From assembly GCF_001591445.1 (NCBI RefSeq), contig NZ_BCUX01000029.1, positions 1 through 64,000 of the forward strand: a DNA stretch of 64,000 nucleotides, written 5' to 3'. The DNA comes from Neobacillus drentensis NBRC 102427 (GTDB lineage: Bacteria > Bacillota > Bacilli > Bacillales > Cytobacillaceae). Shown piece by piece: positions 57,587-64,000 of the stretch. The position numbers and the translations under genes are program-made. The notes below the pieces were generated by a model that was not told the DNA's origin, did no database searches, and was given only the letters and a program-made list of their open reading frames with translations. The first letter of the stretch is position 1; each line of letters opens with the position of its first letter.

Positions 57587-57922
57587 ATGATTCGCGACCG
57601 CGGAAGAATCAAATGGACATCGATGATGCTTCCGGAGCATGTGAAATTGCTTAGGGATTGGGTGAAGGAAGATCGGTACGAACAGAAACGAGAAATGGAT
57701 GAGCAGCAGCTGGAACTTATGAATGGGATTTTGTCCGAAGCGATTGAATATGATCAGTATGTGACAATTACCCATTACCGGAATCGGAACTATGAAATCG
57801 TGATTGGTAAAATCCATTACTGGGATGAACTAACACAAAGGCTTCATGTCATCGATCGCTTTGAAGAGGTGCACCGGATTCCAATGGATGCCATTGCTGA
57901 CATCCGAATGACGGAGATTTAA
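57587..57922 (+). CDS. yqjX: YolD-like family protein (YqjX)
   Basis: A 111-residue YolD-like protein with the family opening RDRGRIKWTSMMLPEHVKLLRDW and the VTITHYRNRNYEIVIGKI segment ending in an SH3-like half. The family is distantly related to UmuD and always pairs with UvrX-type polymerases. The role is unproven. It begins 14 bases after uvrX, behind AGGAGGG. Confidence 0.9.
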   Translation: MIRDRGRIKWTSMMLPEHVKLLRDWVKEDRYEQKREMDEQQLELMNGILSEAIEYDQYVTITHYRNRNYEIVIGKIHYWDELTQRLHVIDRFEEVHRIPMDAIADIRMTEI

Positions 57923-58000
57923 ATCTATGAGCAAAGAAGAATCAACCCCCGAGTAACATGTGGTACAATCACCATATGTTAAACAGAGGGGGGCAATAAC

Positions 58001-58333
58001 GTGGAAATCAATATAACTGCAGCAGCAGCTGGAAAAATAAATGAAAGAATTAATAATCGAGATGGCTACTTGAAACTAAAATACGATACAGACGACTGTG
58101 GCTGCGCCGTAAATGGTGTAATAGCTTTGTGGTTTATCCCGGAATTAGAAACTGATGACATTGCTATTGAAACAAATGACCGGACGGTTTATGCAGAAAA
58201 ATCAAAAATGGTCTTTTTCGATGAGCAAATGAAAATTGATTTTTCGCAAGCATCCAATTGCTTTCAACTAAAGAGCCCGCAGCAAATCTTAAATGGCCAT
58301 ATGAGTTTAATTATGAAAGAAAAAACAGACTGA
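58001..58333 (+). CDS. yqkB: HesB/IscA-like family protein YqkB
   Basis: A 110-residue protein with an iron-sulfur biosynthesis (HesB-like) fold. It starts MEINITAAAAGKINERI and has DDCGCAVNGV with two close cysteines at about 32 and 34. A later Cys about 87 lies in ASNCFQL. It matches B. subtilis YqkB, whose function is not established. GTG start behind GAGGGGGG. Confidence 0.83.
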   Translation: MEINITAAAAGKINERINNRDGYLKLKYDTDDCGCAVNGVIALWFIPELETDDIAIETNDRTVYAEKSKMVFFDEQMKIDFSQASNCFQLKSPQQILNGHMSLIMKEKTD

Positions 58334-58356
58334 TCCATTGAGGACAGTCTGTTTTT
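58321..58356. terminator. Bidirectional terminator between yqkB and yqkD
   Basis: AAAAACAGACTG (58321-58332) and CAGTCTGTTTTT (58345-58356) form a perfect 12-base stem with A and T tracts on both sides. It overlaps the ends of both converging genes. Confidence 0.9.
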
Positions 58357-59278
58357 AGCTTGGCAATGGATGATCAACATATTTTTGTAAAAATTCATCA
58401 ATCACCCGTTCGTAATCGGCACGGTTTTCATTAAAGGACTGGGCATGGCGGCCGTTCGCTGCTAAAAAGAGCATTTTAGGACCCTTTTTATGCTCAAATA
58501 AATCCTTTGTCATGGTAGGGAGAATAAAATCATCCTTTTGGCTGTGAATAAACAAAATCGGATGTTTGATATTTTCAATGACCGAAATCGGAGAAACATT
58601 TCGGATCGAATATTTGTCCCGAAGGCGTAAAAGAGCATCACCAAGCGGCAGCAAAAGACCAGGGATGAGCTTGAAGTCTTTTTTAATCAAATACGCAAGC
58701 TGTTCCTTAAAATCCGAAAACGGGCAATCGGCAATATAAAAATCTGCCCCATCCTCAAGGAGTCCAGCATATAACAGCATCGTAGCGGCACCCATCGATT
58801 CGCCATGAATCCCAAGTTCAAGCTGAGACCCTTTTTCTTGTTTGAGCCAATCGACGACAGTCTTTAAATCAAATTTTTCATAATGACCAAAACTAGTTGT
58901 TTTACCGCCAGATTCCCCGTGACGACGATGGTCATAAATTAACGTATTAAACCCTCGCTCTAAAAACATATTCGCATATTTAATCGAATTAATTTTCGTT
59001 TCGGTTACTCCATGAGAAATAATGATATAGCGGTTGGTCTGGTGCGGTTCTACGAGCTGGGCTTTAATCGTGTATCCAAAAGGTGAAGAAATATCAACCT
59101 CCCGTTTTGGGAGAGAATCAAATTCATCAGGATTATACCGGCCGGCATCTTTTTCACGCCTTAAAATTAATTCCTCATCCTTCTTTTTCATATACATGAG
59201 ACGGTTTGTAAAATACAAACCAAGAGATAACCAGAAAAACAACAAAACAAACAAAGTTCGAAATGCCTTCCTCACCAT
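58355..59278 (-). CDS. yqkD: Alpha/beta hydrolase YqkD
   Basis: A 307-residue membrane-anchored alpha/beta hydrolase. The N-terminal hydrophobic helix (about 5-25, FRTLFVLLFFWLSLGLYF) is followed by the hydrolase core with IISHGVTETK, the nucleophile elbow GIHGESMGAAT (Ser about 166), an Asp in SQKDDFI and a late His in NGRHAQSF. The catalytic domain probably faces outwards; the substrate is unknown. ATG 59278 is preferred over GTG 59284, which overlaps the GGGAGG site. Confidence 0.88.
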   Translation of the reverse strand: MVRKAFRTLFVLLFFWLSLGLYFTNRLMYMKKKDEELILRREKDAGRYNPDEFDSLPKREVDISSPFGYTIKAQLVEPHQTNRYIIISHGVTETKINSIKYANMFLERGFNTLIYDHRRHGESGGKTTSFGHYEKFDLKTVVDWLKQEKGSQLELGIHGESMGAATMLLYAGLLEDGADFYIADCPFSDFKEQLAYLIKKDFKLIPGLLLPLGDALLRLRDKYSIRNVSPISVIENIKHPILFIHSQKDDFILPTMTKDLFEHKKGPKMLFLAANGRHAQSFNENRADYERVIDEFLQKYVDHPLPS

Positions 59279-59364
59279 TGGCACCTCCCGTAGAATTTAA
59301 TATAACATATGTAAGATAAGTACCAAGCGCCCATAAATTAACAGTTTTAATTGTAACACAAAGA

Positions 59365-59390
59365 AAACCGCTGACACCAATGAGCGGTTT
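59365..59390 (-). terminator. Terminator for the small minus-strand genes
   Basis: AAACCGCT (59365-59372) and AGCGGTTT (59383-59390) pair perfectly. On the minus strand the stem is followed by TCTTTG, 18 bases after the stop of the 46-residue gene. Confidence 0.7.
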
Positions 59391-59407
59391 CCGAGTTTTG
59401 AGATTAT

Positions 59408-59548
59408 TTACTGTTCTGCGTTTTGTCTTTTGGTAGGGTGAGTTGCTTTTTCGATTTCTTCAGCGGCTATCACACGCTGTCCCCCACCTGCTGTTTCTGC
59501 ATAGTTTTTTCCCTTTTGACTGGAACCTTTATCCCGTTTTTGGCTCAT
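59408..59548 (-). CDS. Small hydrophilic protein, 46 residues, unknown
   Basis: The product begins MSQKRDKGSSQKGKNYAETA, continues GGGQRVIAAEEIEKATH and ends PTKRQNAEQ. It is basic at the N terminus, Gln/Gly-rich and has no hydrophobic segment. ATG at 59548 has AAGGGAGA about ten bases upstream, and a hairpin terminator follows. I do not recognise it with certainty; composition is reminiscent of small Bacillus spore or cytosolic proteins, but that is only an impression. Confidence 0.55.
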   Translation of the reverse strand: MSQKRDKGSSQKGKNYAETAGGGQRVIAAEEIEKATHPTKRQNAEQ

Positions 59549-59579
59549 AATATTCTGTCTCCCTTCAAGCTAGTCTCAA

Positions 59580-59636
59580 TTAATAAGATGCATTAGTCGA
59601 AGACTGATTATTCATAGAAGGTAAATTTAGATTCAT
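59580..59636 (-). CDS. Possible 18-residue peptide
   Basis: MNLNLPSMNNQSSTNASY, encoded upstream of the 46-residue gene on the same strand. The ATG at 59636 is preceded by a very strong GGAGGGGG (spacing about five bases), and the spacing to the next gene fits a small bicistron. No family is recognised. The strong ribosome site is the only evidence, so it could be a leader peptide or chance. Confidence 0.35.
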   Translation of the reverse strand: MNLNLPSMNNQSSTNASY

Positions 59637-59783
59637 TTTCCCCCTCCAATCATCATACTTTCATTGTAGTAATGCTAATTTCTAGAGAGCAAGAATAATA
59701 TAAGTTTTGACAAAATAAGAGGATTTTCTATAATTTTACGAGAAATAGTAAAGAGAATAAGGGCATAAGGGGGGGAAATTAGG

Positions 59784-60473
59784 ATGAAAAATATTTGTAC
59801 TTCCTTCCAGGAGGCAGTTGCCGGTATTCATGATGGGGCAACGTTAATGGTTGGTGGATTTGGGTTATGCGGCATACCGGAAAATCTGATTCTTGCCTTG
59901 GCAGAAAAAGGGGTGAAGGATTTAACGGTTATTTCAAATAACTGCGGGATTGATGAGTGGGGTTTAGGACTTCTATTAAATAATAAACAAATTAAAAAGA
60001 TGATTGGATCCTATGTTGGTGAAAATAAAGAGTTTGAGAGACAGGTTTTAACTGGAGAACTCGAAGTGGAGTTGACACCTCAAGGCACATTGGCTGAAAA
60101 AATCAGGGCAGGTGGGGCTGGGATCCCAGCATTTTATACACCAGCTGGAGTAGGAACACCGATTGCAGAAGGGAAAGAAACGAAGGTTTTTAACGGGAGA
60201 GAATACCTTCTGGAAGAGGCACTAACAGCCGACTTTAGTCTTGTCAGGGCCTGGAAAGGTGACAAAATGGGAAATCTCGTTTACCACAAAACAGCACGAA
60301 ACTTCAATCCGATGATTGCAGCGGCTGGGAAAATAACGATTGCTGAAGTGGAAACACTTTGTGAAATTGGCGAATTAGATGCTAACTTTATTCATACCCC
60401 CAGTATCTATGTACAAACAATCATCGAAGGAACACAGGAAAAACGAATTGAGAGATTGACAGTGAGAAAATAG
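59784..60473 (+). CDS. scoA: 3-Oxoacid CoA-transferase subunit A
   Basis: A 229-residue alpha subunit of succinyl-CoA:acetoacetate-type CoA transferase. The opening [26 protein letters not shown], then [40 protein letters not shown] and [15 protein letters not shown] are typical. It transfers CoA between succinyl-CoA and acetoacetate or a related acid. ATG 59784 behind AAGGGGGGG. scoB follows after 24 bases. Confidence 0.93.
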   Translation: MKNICTSFQEAVAGIHDGATLMVGGFGLCGIPENLILALAEKGVKDLTVISNNCGIDEWGLGLLLNNKQIKKMIGSYVGENKEFERQVLTGELEVELTPQGTLAEKIRAGGAGIPAFYTPAGVGTPIAEGKETKVFNGREYLLEEALTADFSLVRAWKGDKMGNLVYHKTARNFNPMIAAAGKITIAEVETLCEIGELDANFIHTPSIYVQTIIEGTQEKRIERLTVRK

Positions 60474-60497
60474 TGTATAGAGAAGGGAGAAAGCGCA

Positions 60498-61154
60498 ATG
60501 GCGAATGTGAGAGAGAGGATTGCAATAAGGGCTGAAAGGGAAATAGAAAACGGATTTTATGTAAATCTAGGCATTGGTATGCCAACCCTGGTTGCTAATT
60601 TTATGTCACCAAATAAGCAGGTAGTTTTGCAATCGGAAAACGGTCTACTAGGCATCGGACCGTATCCAGGTGCGGATGAGGTGGACCCCGATTTAATCAA
60701 TGCCGGTAAAGAGACCGTAACGGCAATTAGTGGTGCAGCCTATTTTGATAGCGCTGAATCGTTTGCGATGATTCGCGGCGGACATGTCAATTTGGCAATC
60801 CTTGGTGGCATGGAAGTATCCGAAACTGGTGACTTAGCCAACTGGATGATTCCTGGTAAAATGATTAAGGGTATGGGTGGTGCCATGGACCTTGTCCATG
60901 GCGCACAGAAAATTATTGTCATTATGGAGCATGTCAATAAAAAGGGTGAATCAAAAATATTGAAACAATGTACGCTTCCCTTAACAGGTAAAGGGGTCGT
61001 AAATCGAATTATCACCGAGCGTGCTGTCATGGATGTAACGGATTCAGGGCTAAGGCTTGTGGAAGTTGCTAAAGGATATACGGTTGAAGACGTTGTCAGT
61101 TCAACTGAAGCCACATTATCTGTGGGAGAAAACGTGGAGCTTGATGCTTATTAA
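60498..61154 (+). CDS. scoB: 3-Oxoacid CoA-transferase subunit B
   Basis: A 218-residue beta subunit. The catalytic glutamate lies in [13 protein letters not shown] (Glu about 48). [16 protein letters not shown] and [29 protein letters not shown] are diagnostic. It pairs with ScoA. The scoAB pair sits between yqkD and yqkE, which as I recall are neighbours in B. subtilis, so it looks like an insertion or a loss elsewhere. A terminator follows. Confidence 0.94.
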   Translation: MANVRERIAIRAEREIENGFYVNLGIGMPTLVANFMSPNKQVVLQSENGLLGIGPYPGADEVDPDLINAGKETVTAISGAAYFDSAESFAMIRGGHVNLAILGGMEVSETGDLANWMIPGKMIKGMGGAMDLVHGAQKIIVIMEHVNKKGESKILKQCTLPLTGKGVVNRIITERAVMDVTDSGLRLVEVAKGYTVEDVVSSTEATLSVGENVELDAY

Positions 61155-61168
61155 AGATAACGAGAAAG

Positions 61169-61206
61169 AGCAGGCTGACTAATAAAGTATAGCCTGCTTT
61201 TTTTAT
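61169..61206 (+). terminator. Terminator of scoAB
   Basis: AGCAGGCT (61169-61176) pairs perfectly with AGCCTGCT (61191-61198), followed by a run of eight Ts. Confidence 0.9.
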
Positions 61207-61267
61207 ATGGGTGAAGTTGAGTGACATGGTATAATATAAATGAATTATGATAACGGAGGCGTTTTGA

Positions 61268-61522
61268 ATGAAAAAGCAAAACAGACAAAAAAATCAATCG
61301 AAACCCAAAAAAGATGATTCAGCGGTAACGCTTGGTGATATGATTAATCCAAATTTATTCAAGCAGCTAAAAGAGCAGCAGGAGCAGCTAAAGGCAGCAG
61401 AAGAAAAAAGAATTCAAGAGGAAGAACAACGGAAACGAGAGGAAAGAAGATTAAAAGAAAAAAACAAATCATTTGCAGAACTATTAAATGAGAGCGGCAT
61501 GAACTGGAAGGAATTTAAATAA
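61268..61522 (+). CDS. yqkE: YqkE family protein (DUF3886)
   Basis: An 84-residue, highly charged protein. A Lys-rich N terminus is followed by TLGDMINPNLFKQLKEQQ, a long Glu/Gln/Lys/Arg coiled coil (about 35-70) and the end FAELLNESGMNWKEFK. It matches B. subtilis YqkE, a DUF3886 protein of unknown function. CGGAGGCG lies nine bases before ATG. Confidence 0.85.
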   Translation: MKKQNRQKNQSKPKKDDSAVTLGDMINPNLFKQLKEQQEQLKAAEEKRIQEEEQRKREERRLKEKNKSFAELLNESGMNWKEFK

Positions 61523-61536
61523 AAACAATATAAAAA

Positions 61537-61558
61537 GGAGAGCGAATGAACGCTCTCC
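61537..61558 (-). terminator. Terminator of yqkF
   Basis: GGAGAGCG (61537-61544) and CGCTCTCC (61551-61558) form a perfect eight-base stem. On the minus strand it is followed by TTTTTATATTG. It starts two bases after the yqkF stop. Confidence 0.88.
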
Positions 61559-61559
61559 A

Positions 61560-62471
61560 TTAACGATGTTCTTTATAGATACTTGCCTTCGTTAACTCTT
61601 TAATAATTGAAACTTCTTTATCCGACAGCGGCTGACTGCTAACTGCTTTCGCATTACTCCTGATTTGCTCCGGACTACTGGCCCCGGCAACAACAGAGGC
61701 AACGGCAGGATTTGCCAGATTATACTGAAGAGCTATTTCAGTAAAGGGACGTGAGGGTGCTAATTTTTCCTTCAGTAATGGCAAGACTTCATTTAGCTCT
61801 TTGAAGCTGTAATCTTGAAAACCTTTTTCAGATACCTTTTCAAGCATTTTTTCACTTAAAAGACCTTTTGCGAGAGGTCCACGGGTCACAACGCTTACCC
61901 CATGTTCCTCTAAAAATGGTAAAGTTTCTTCTTCAGGGCGGCGGTCTAAGATACTGTATTGCATCATTACTGAAACGATACTAGACTTTTTAATATATTC
62001 CCTAATTACATTGGGGCGAATTGATGAAATGCCATAGTAGCGAATATAGCCTTCCGCTTTTAATTCTTCAAACGCTTCAATCGCTTCCTCAATAGGATCA
62101 TTAATTGTCCCGCCATGCAACTGATAAAGATCAATATAGTCAGTACCCAGTCGGTTAAGACTCTGTTTGACTTCTTCCTTTATATAGGACTTCGACGGGT
62201 CCCATGACCATCCCTTTTTATCTTGACTCCAGCGGTTCCCAACCTTAGTTGCAATGATGACGTGTTCACGGACTTCCTTCAATGCCGTCCCAACTATTTT
62301 TTCATTGTTACCAAAATCATATAAGTCAGCTGTATCAAAATAATTGATCCCTTCTTCAAGTGAGGCCTCAATAATTTTTCTCGCGGTTTTCTCCTCAGTT
62401 CCAATTGACATACAGCCAAGTCCTAATTCGGTTACATACAAATCTGAATTTCCAAGTTTTCTTTTTTTCAC
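61560..62471 (-). CDS. yqkF: Aldo/keto reductase YqkF
   Basis: A 303-residue NADPH-dependent aldo/keto reductase. Opening KKRKLGNSDLYVTELGLGCM; catalytic Asp about 47 and Tyr about 52 in FDTADLYDFGNNE, catalytic Lys in VIIATKVGN, His in DLYQLHGG; and a C-terminal cofactor region SVVAGASSPEQIRSN. The substrate is unknown. It matches B. subtilis yqkF in position. Confidence 0.92.
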   Translation of the reverse strand: MKKRKLGNSDLYVTELGLGCMSIGTEEKTARKIIEASLEEGINYFDTADLYDFGNNEKIVGTALKEVREHVIIATKVGNRWSQDKKGWSWDPSKSYIKEEVKQSLNRLGTDYIDLYQLHGGTINDPIEEAIEAFEELKAEGYIRYYGISSIRPNVIREYIKKSSIVSVMMQYSILDRRPEEETLPFLEEHGVSVVTRGPLAKGLLSEKMLEKVSEKGFQDYSFKELNEVLPLLKEKLAPSRPFTEIALQYNLANPAVASVVAGASSPEQIRSNAKAVSSQPLSDKEVSIIKELTKASIYKEHR

Positions 62472-62534
62472 AATATCACCCGTCCTTTTTTTATAATTTT
62501 AATAAAGAAAAGGACAGACTACAATCGAAAGACA

Positions 62535-62666
62535 TTATTTTGGGTTCACCTTTTTAACCCATTCGGAAACGGTGAGATGATCTTTGTTGTATTCTTTTAG
62601 TTTCTGTAGTACCTCCCAGCCTTTCCCAACAAGGATGATTCCTTTCTCATGAACGTACACCTTCAT
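62535..62666 (-). CDS. mciZ: Mother cell inhibitor of FtsZ, MciZ
   Basis: A 43-residue protein, MKVYVHEKGIILVGKGWEVL followed by QKLKEYNKDHLTVSEWVKKVNPK. It matches my memory of B. subtilis MciZ (40 residues) in the MKV start and the KG-(I/V)2-LVGK-x-WE block followed by KLKEY. MciZ caps FtsZ filaments and blocks Z-ring formation in the mother cell during sporulation. ATG 62666 has GGAGGGG upstream. A sigma-E-like promoter lies before it, as expected. Confidence 0.88.
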   Translation of the reverse strand: MKVYVHEKGIILVGKGWEVLQKLKEYNKDHLTVSEWVKKVNPK

Positions 62667-62694
62667 CCATACCCCTCCAAATAAAGTATGGTAA

Positions 62695-62722
62695 AATGTA
62701 TGAGCAAATTAAAGGAATAGAA
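62695..62722 (-). promoter_or_regulatory. Probable sigma-E promoter of mciZ
   Basis: On the minus strand CATACATT (62702-62695) matches the sigma-E -10 CATACANT perfectly. TCTATTC, about 12 bases upstream, is an acceptable -35. It lies 30 bases before the mciZ start. B. subtilis mciZ is sigma-E dependent. The same -10 sequence occurs before spoIIIAA. Confidence 0.65.
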
Positions 62723-62736
62723 CAGGAGTGACCCAT

Positions 62737-63291
62737 ATGAGCAATCTCGAAGAAAAAACGCTTCATAGTGAAGAAATTTTCTCAGGAAAAGTCATTAGTC
62801 TTCATTTACAGGAAGTTGAGCTTCCGAACGGAAAACAATCGAAACGGGAGATTGTAAAACATCCCGGGGCTGTTGCTATTTTAGCCATTACTGATGATAA
62901 AAAAGTCGTAATGGTCGAGCAATATCGGAAGGCACTAGAACGGACCATTGTAGAAATTCCCGCAGGAAAGCTGGAAAAAGGCGAAGAACCTGCACTTTGT
63001 GCCCGCCGTGAACTAGAAGAAGAGACAGGCTATGAGTGCAAGAGCCTTGAATGGCTCACTTCCTTCTACACATCACCAGGATTTGCTGATGAAATTGTTC
63101 ATGTCTATGTTGCGACAGGACTTACAAAAAAAGAAAATGCAGCCGCACTTGATGAGGATGAGTTTGTCATTCTTGAGGAATTGACCCTTGAAGAAGCTGT
63201 CCAATATGTAAAAGAACAAAAAATATATGATGCTAAGACGATATTTGCAGTTCAGTATTTACAATTACAAGAGGCGTTGAAAAATAAATGA
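62737..63291 (+). CDS. nudF: ADP-ribose pyrophosphatase NudF
   Basis: A 184-residue Nudix hydrolase that splits ADP-ribose. A complete Nudix box is GKLEKGEEPALCARRELEEE plus TGY (about 75-97). FSGKVISLHLQEVELPNGKQSKREIVKHPGAV is the typical N-terminal half. ATG 62737 is preferred because AGGAG (62723-62727) is nine bases upstream; an open frame starts at 62728 directly after it. The stop overlaps the next ATG (ATGA). Confidence 0.95.
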   Translation: MSNLEEKTLHSEEIFSGKVISLHLQEVELPNGKQSKREIVKHPGAVAILAITDDKKVVMVEQYRKALERTIVEIPAGKLEKGEEPALCARRELEEETGYECKSLEWLTSFYTSPGFADEIVHVYVATGLTKKENAAALDEDEFVILEELTLEEAVQYVKEQKIYDAKTIFAVQYLQLQEALKNK

Positions 63292-64000
63292 ATCGCTACT
63301 ATGTAGATTTACATATACATATTGGACGGACATGGACAGGGAAGCCTGTAAAAATCACTGGTGCCAAGTCACTAACCTTTACGAATATCATTGAACATGC
63401 ACGACATGAAAAGGGGCTTAATATGGTTGGGATCATCGATAGCCATTCGCCTGAAGTCATCCTTGAAATGGAGAGTCTAGTTCAAAATGGGGATGTAGTG
63501 GAACATCCTGATGGGGGCTTAGTGTTTGGTGATTTAACGGTTATTCCCGGTTCAGAGTTAGAAATTTATGATGAGCAATGCAATGGTCCAATCCATCTAC
63601 TTATGTTTTTTCCAAACCTTTCCGTGATGAGGGAATTTTCCTCCTGGCTGTCAGGTCACTTGAAAAATATTCAATTGAGCTCACAAAGGATATATGTGAC
63701 GGGGCTTATTTTGCAAAAGAAGGTCAAAGAGTTAGGCGGGATCTTCATTCCTGCCCATGTATTCACGCCCTTTAAAAGTTTATATGGAAAAGGAGTCAAT
63801 CAATCACTAACGGAGGTATTAGACCCGGAATTGATTGACGCGATTGAACTTGGTTTAAGCTCCGATACGACTATGGCGGATCAAATAAAGGAATTACATG
63901 ATTATACGTTTGTAACAAATTCTGATGCCCATTCTCTTGCGAAAATTGCGCGTGAATATCAGGTCATTGCGATGAGGGAACCAACATTTCTAGAATTGCA
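63288..64000 (+). CDS. Endonuclease Q-like PHP domain protein, truncated by the window end
   Basis: An uninterrupted frame from ATG 63288 to the window edge, about 237 codons without a stop. The start YYVDLHIHIGRTWTGKPVKITGAK is a PHP metal-binding motif; IIDSHSPEV, PGSELEIY, PAHVFTPFKS and TNSDAHSLAKI carry further ligands. This pattern is that of the endonuclease Q / TIGR00375 family from memory; archaeal EndoQ nicks DNA at deaminated bases. It overlaps nudF by four bases (ATGA), so the two are coupled. The C-terminal part is missing from the window. Confidence 0.85.
   Translation, partial: MNRYYVDLHIHIGRTWTGKPVKITGAKSLTFTNIIEHARHEKGLNMVGIIDSHSPEVILEMESLVQNGDVVEHPDGGLVFGDLTVIPGSELEIYDEQCNGPIHLLMFFPNLSVMREFSSWLSGHLKNIQLSSQRIYVTGLILQKKVKELGGIFIPAHVFTPFKSLYGKGVNQSLTEVLDPELIDAIELGLSSDTTMADQIKELHDYTFVTNSDAHSLAKIAREYQVIAMREPTFLEL

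Noticed and set aside
57452..57817. 121-residue minus-strand frame
   Set aside because: Antisense to the end of uvrX and to the YolD-like gene, no supporting features.
57924..57956. Eight-codon frame between the YolD-like gene and yqkB
   Set aside because: Poor spacing to the upstream GGAG and no further support.
63578..63775. 65-residue plus-strand frame
   Set aside because: Out of frame within the EndoQ-like gene, which is open without interruption from 63288 to the window end.

Overview
The window is chromosomal DNA of a spore-forming member of the Bacillaceae, probably Bacillus or Neobacillus. I infer this from a complete spoIIIA operon, spoIVB, spo0A and mciZ, strong GGAGG-type ribosome binding sites, many TTG/GTG starts, AT-rich sequence, and a gene order that follows the B. 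subtilis yqh-yqi-yqj-yqk region almost gene for gene. No rRNA, tRNA, prophage, insertion sequence, CRISPR array or defence island was seen. Statements about B. subtilis order and protein lengths come from memory.

Layout. 1-6200: a SIMPL-domain gene, then spoIIIAA-AH behind a probable sigma-E promoter. 6500-8900: accB, accC, yqhY (fatty acid synthesis). 9000-16500: nusB, folD, xseA, xseB, ispA, dxs, tlyA, argR (housekeeping, one-carbon and isoprenoid metabolism). 16500-20800: recN, spoIVB, spo0A, with a probable sigma-H promoter and 0A boxes before spo0A. 20850-22020: a 46-residue YycC-like gene, a glycerophosphodiesterase, and a DUF2627 membrane protein. 22200-32440: bkdR and the sigma-54-driven ptb-bcd-buk-lpdV-bkdAA-bkdAB-bkdB operon. 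32560-37760: mutA, mutB, meaB (methylmalonyl-CoA mutase and its chaperone). 37860-43640: brxB, an M20 amidohydrolase, the artPQR arginine transporter, yqjA, a YkuD protein. 43690-50030: prli42, mce, a carboxyltransferase, yqjE, dinB, zwf. 50270-56150: rnz, a glycosyltransferase, proI under a proline T-box, yqjP, yqjQ, yqzH. 56230-64000: LexA-controlled uvrX-yolD, yqkB, yqkD, two very small genes, scoAB, yqkE, yqkF, mciZ, nudF and a truncated endonuclease-Q-like gene.

How the genes work together. The main metabolic theme is branched-chain amino acid and propionate use. Bcd and the Bkd complex turn Leu, Ile and Val into branched acyl-CoAs. Ptb and Buk make acids and ATP from these. Propionyl-CoA from Ile and Val can go through the carboxyltransferase (44363), the epimerase (43949) and MutAB/MeaB to succinyl-CoA. 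The sporulation theme covers the mother-cell SpoIIIA channel, the SpoIVB signalling protease, the master regulator Spo0A, and the FtsZ inhibitor MciZ.

Four small genes with good ribosome binding sites (YycC-like, Prli42, MciZ, and an unknown 46-residue protein) and one possible 18-residue peptide are easy to miss. I found no convincing undescribed multi-gene system. The most unusual points are the missing standard start codon of spoIIIAD, a hairpin leader in front of dxs, two families of palindromic intergenic repeats, and the small-ORF cluster at 59400-59640.
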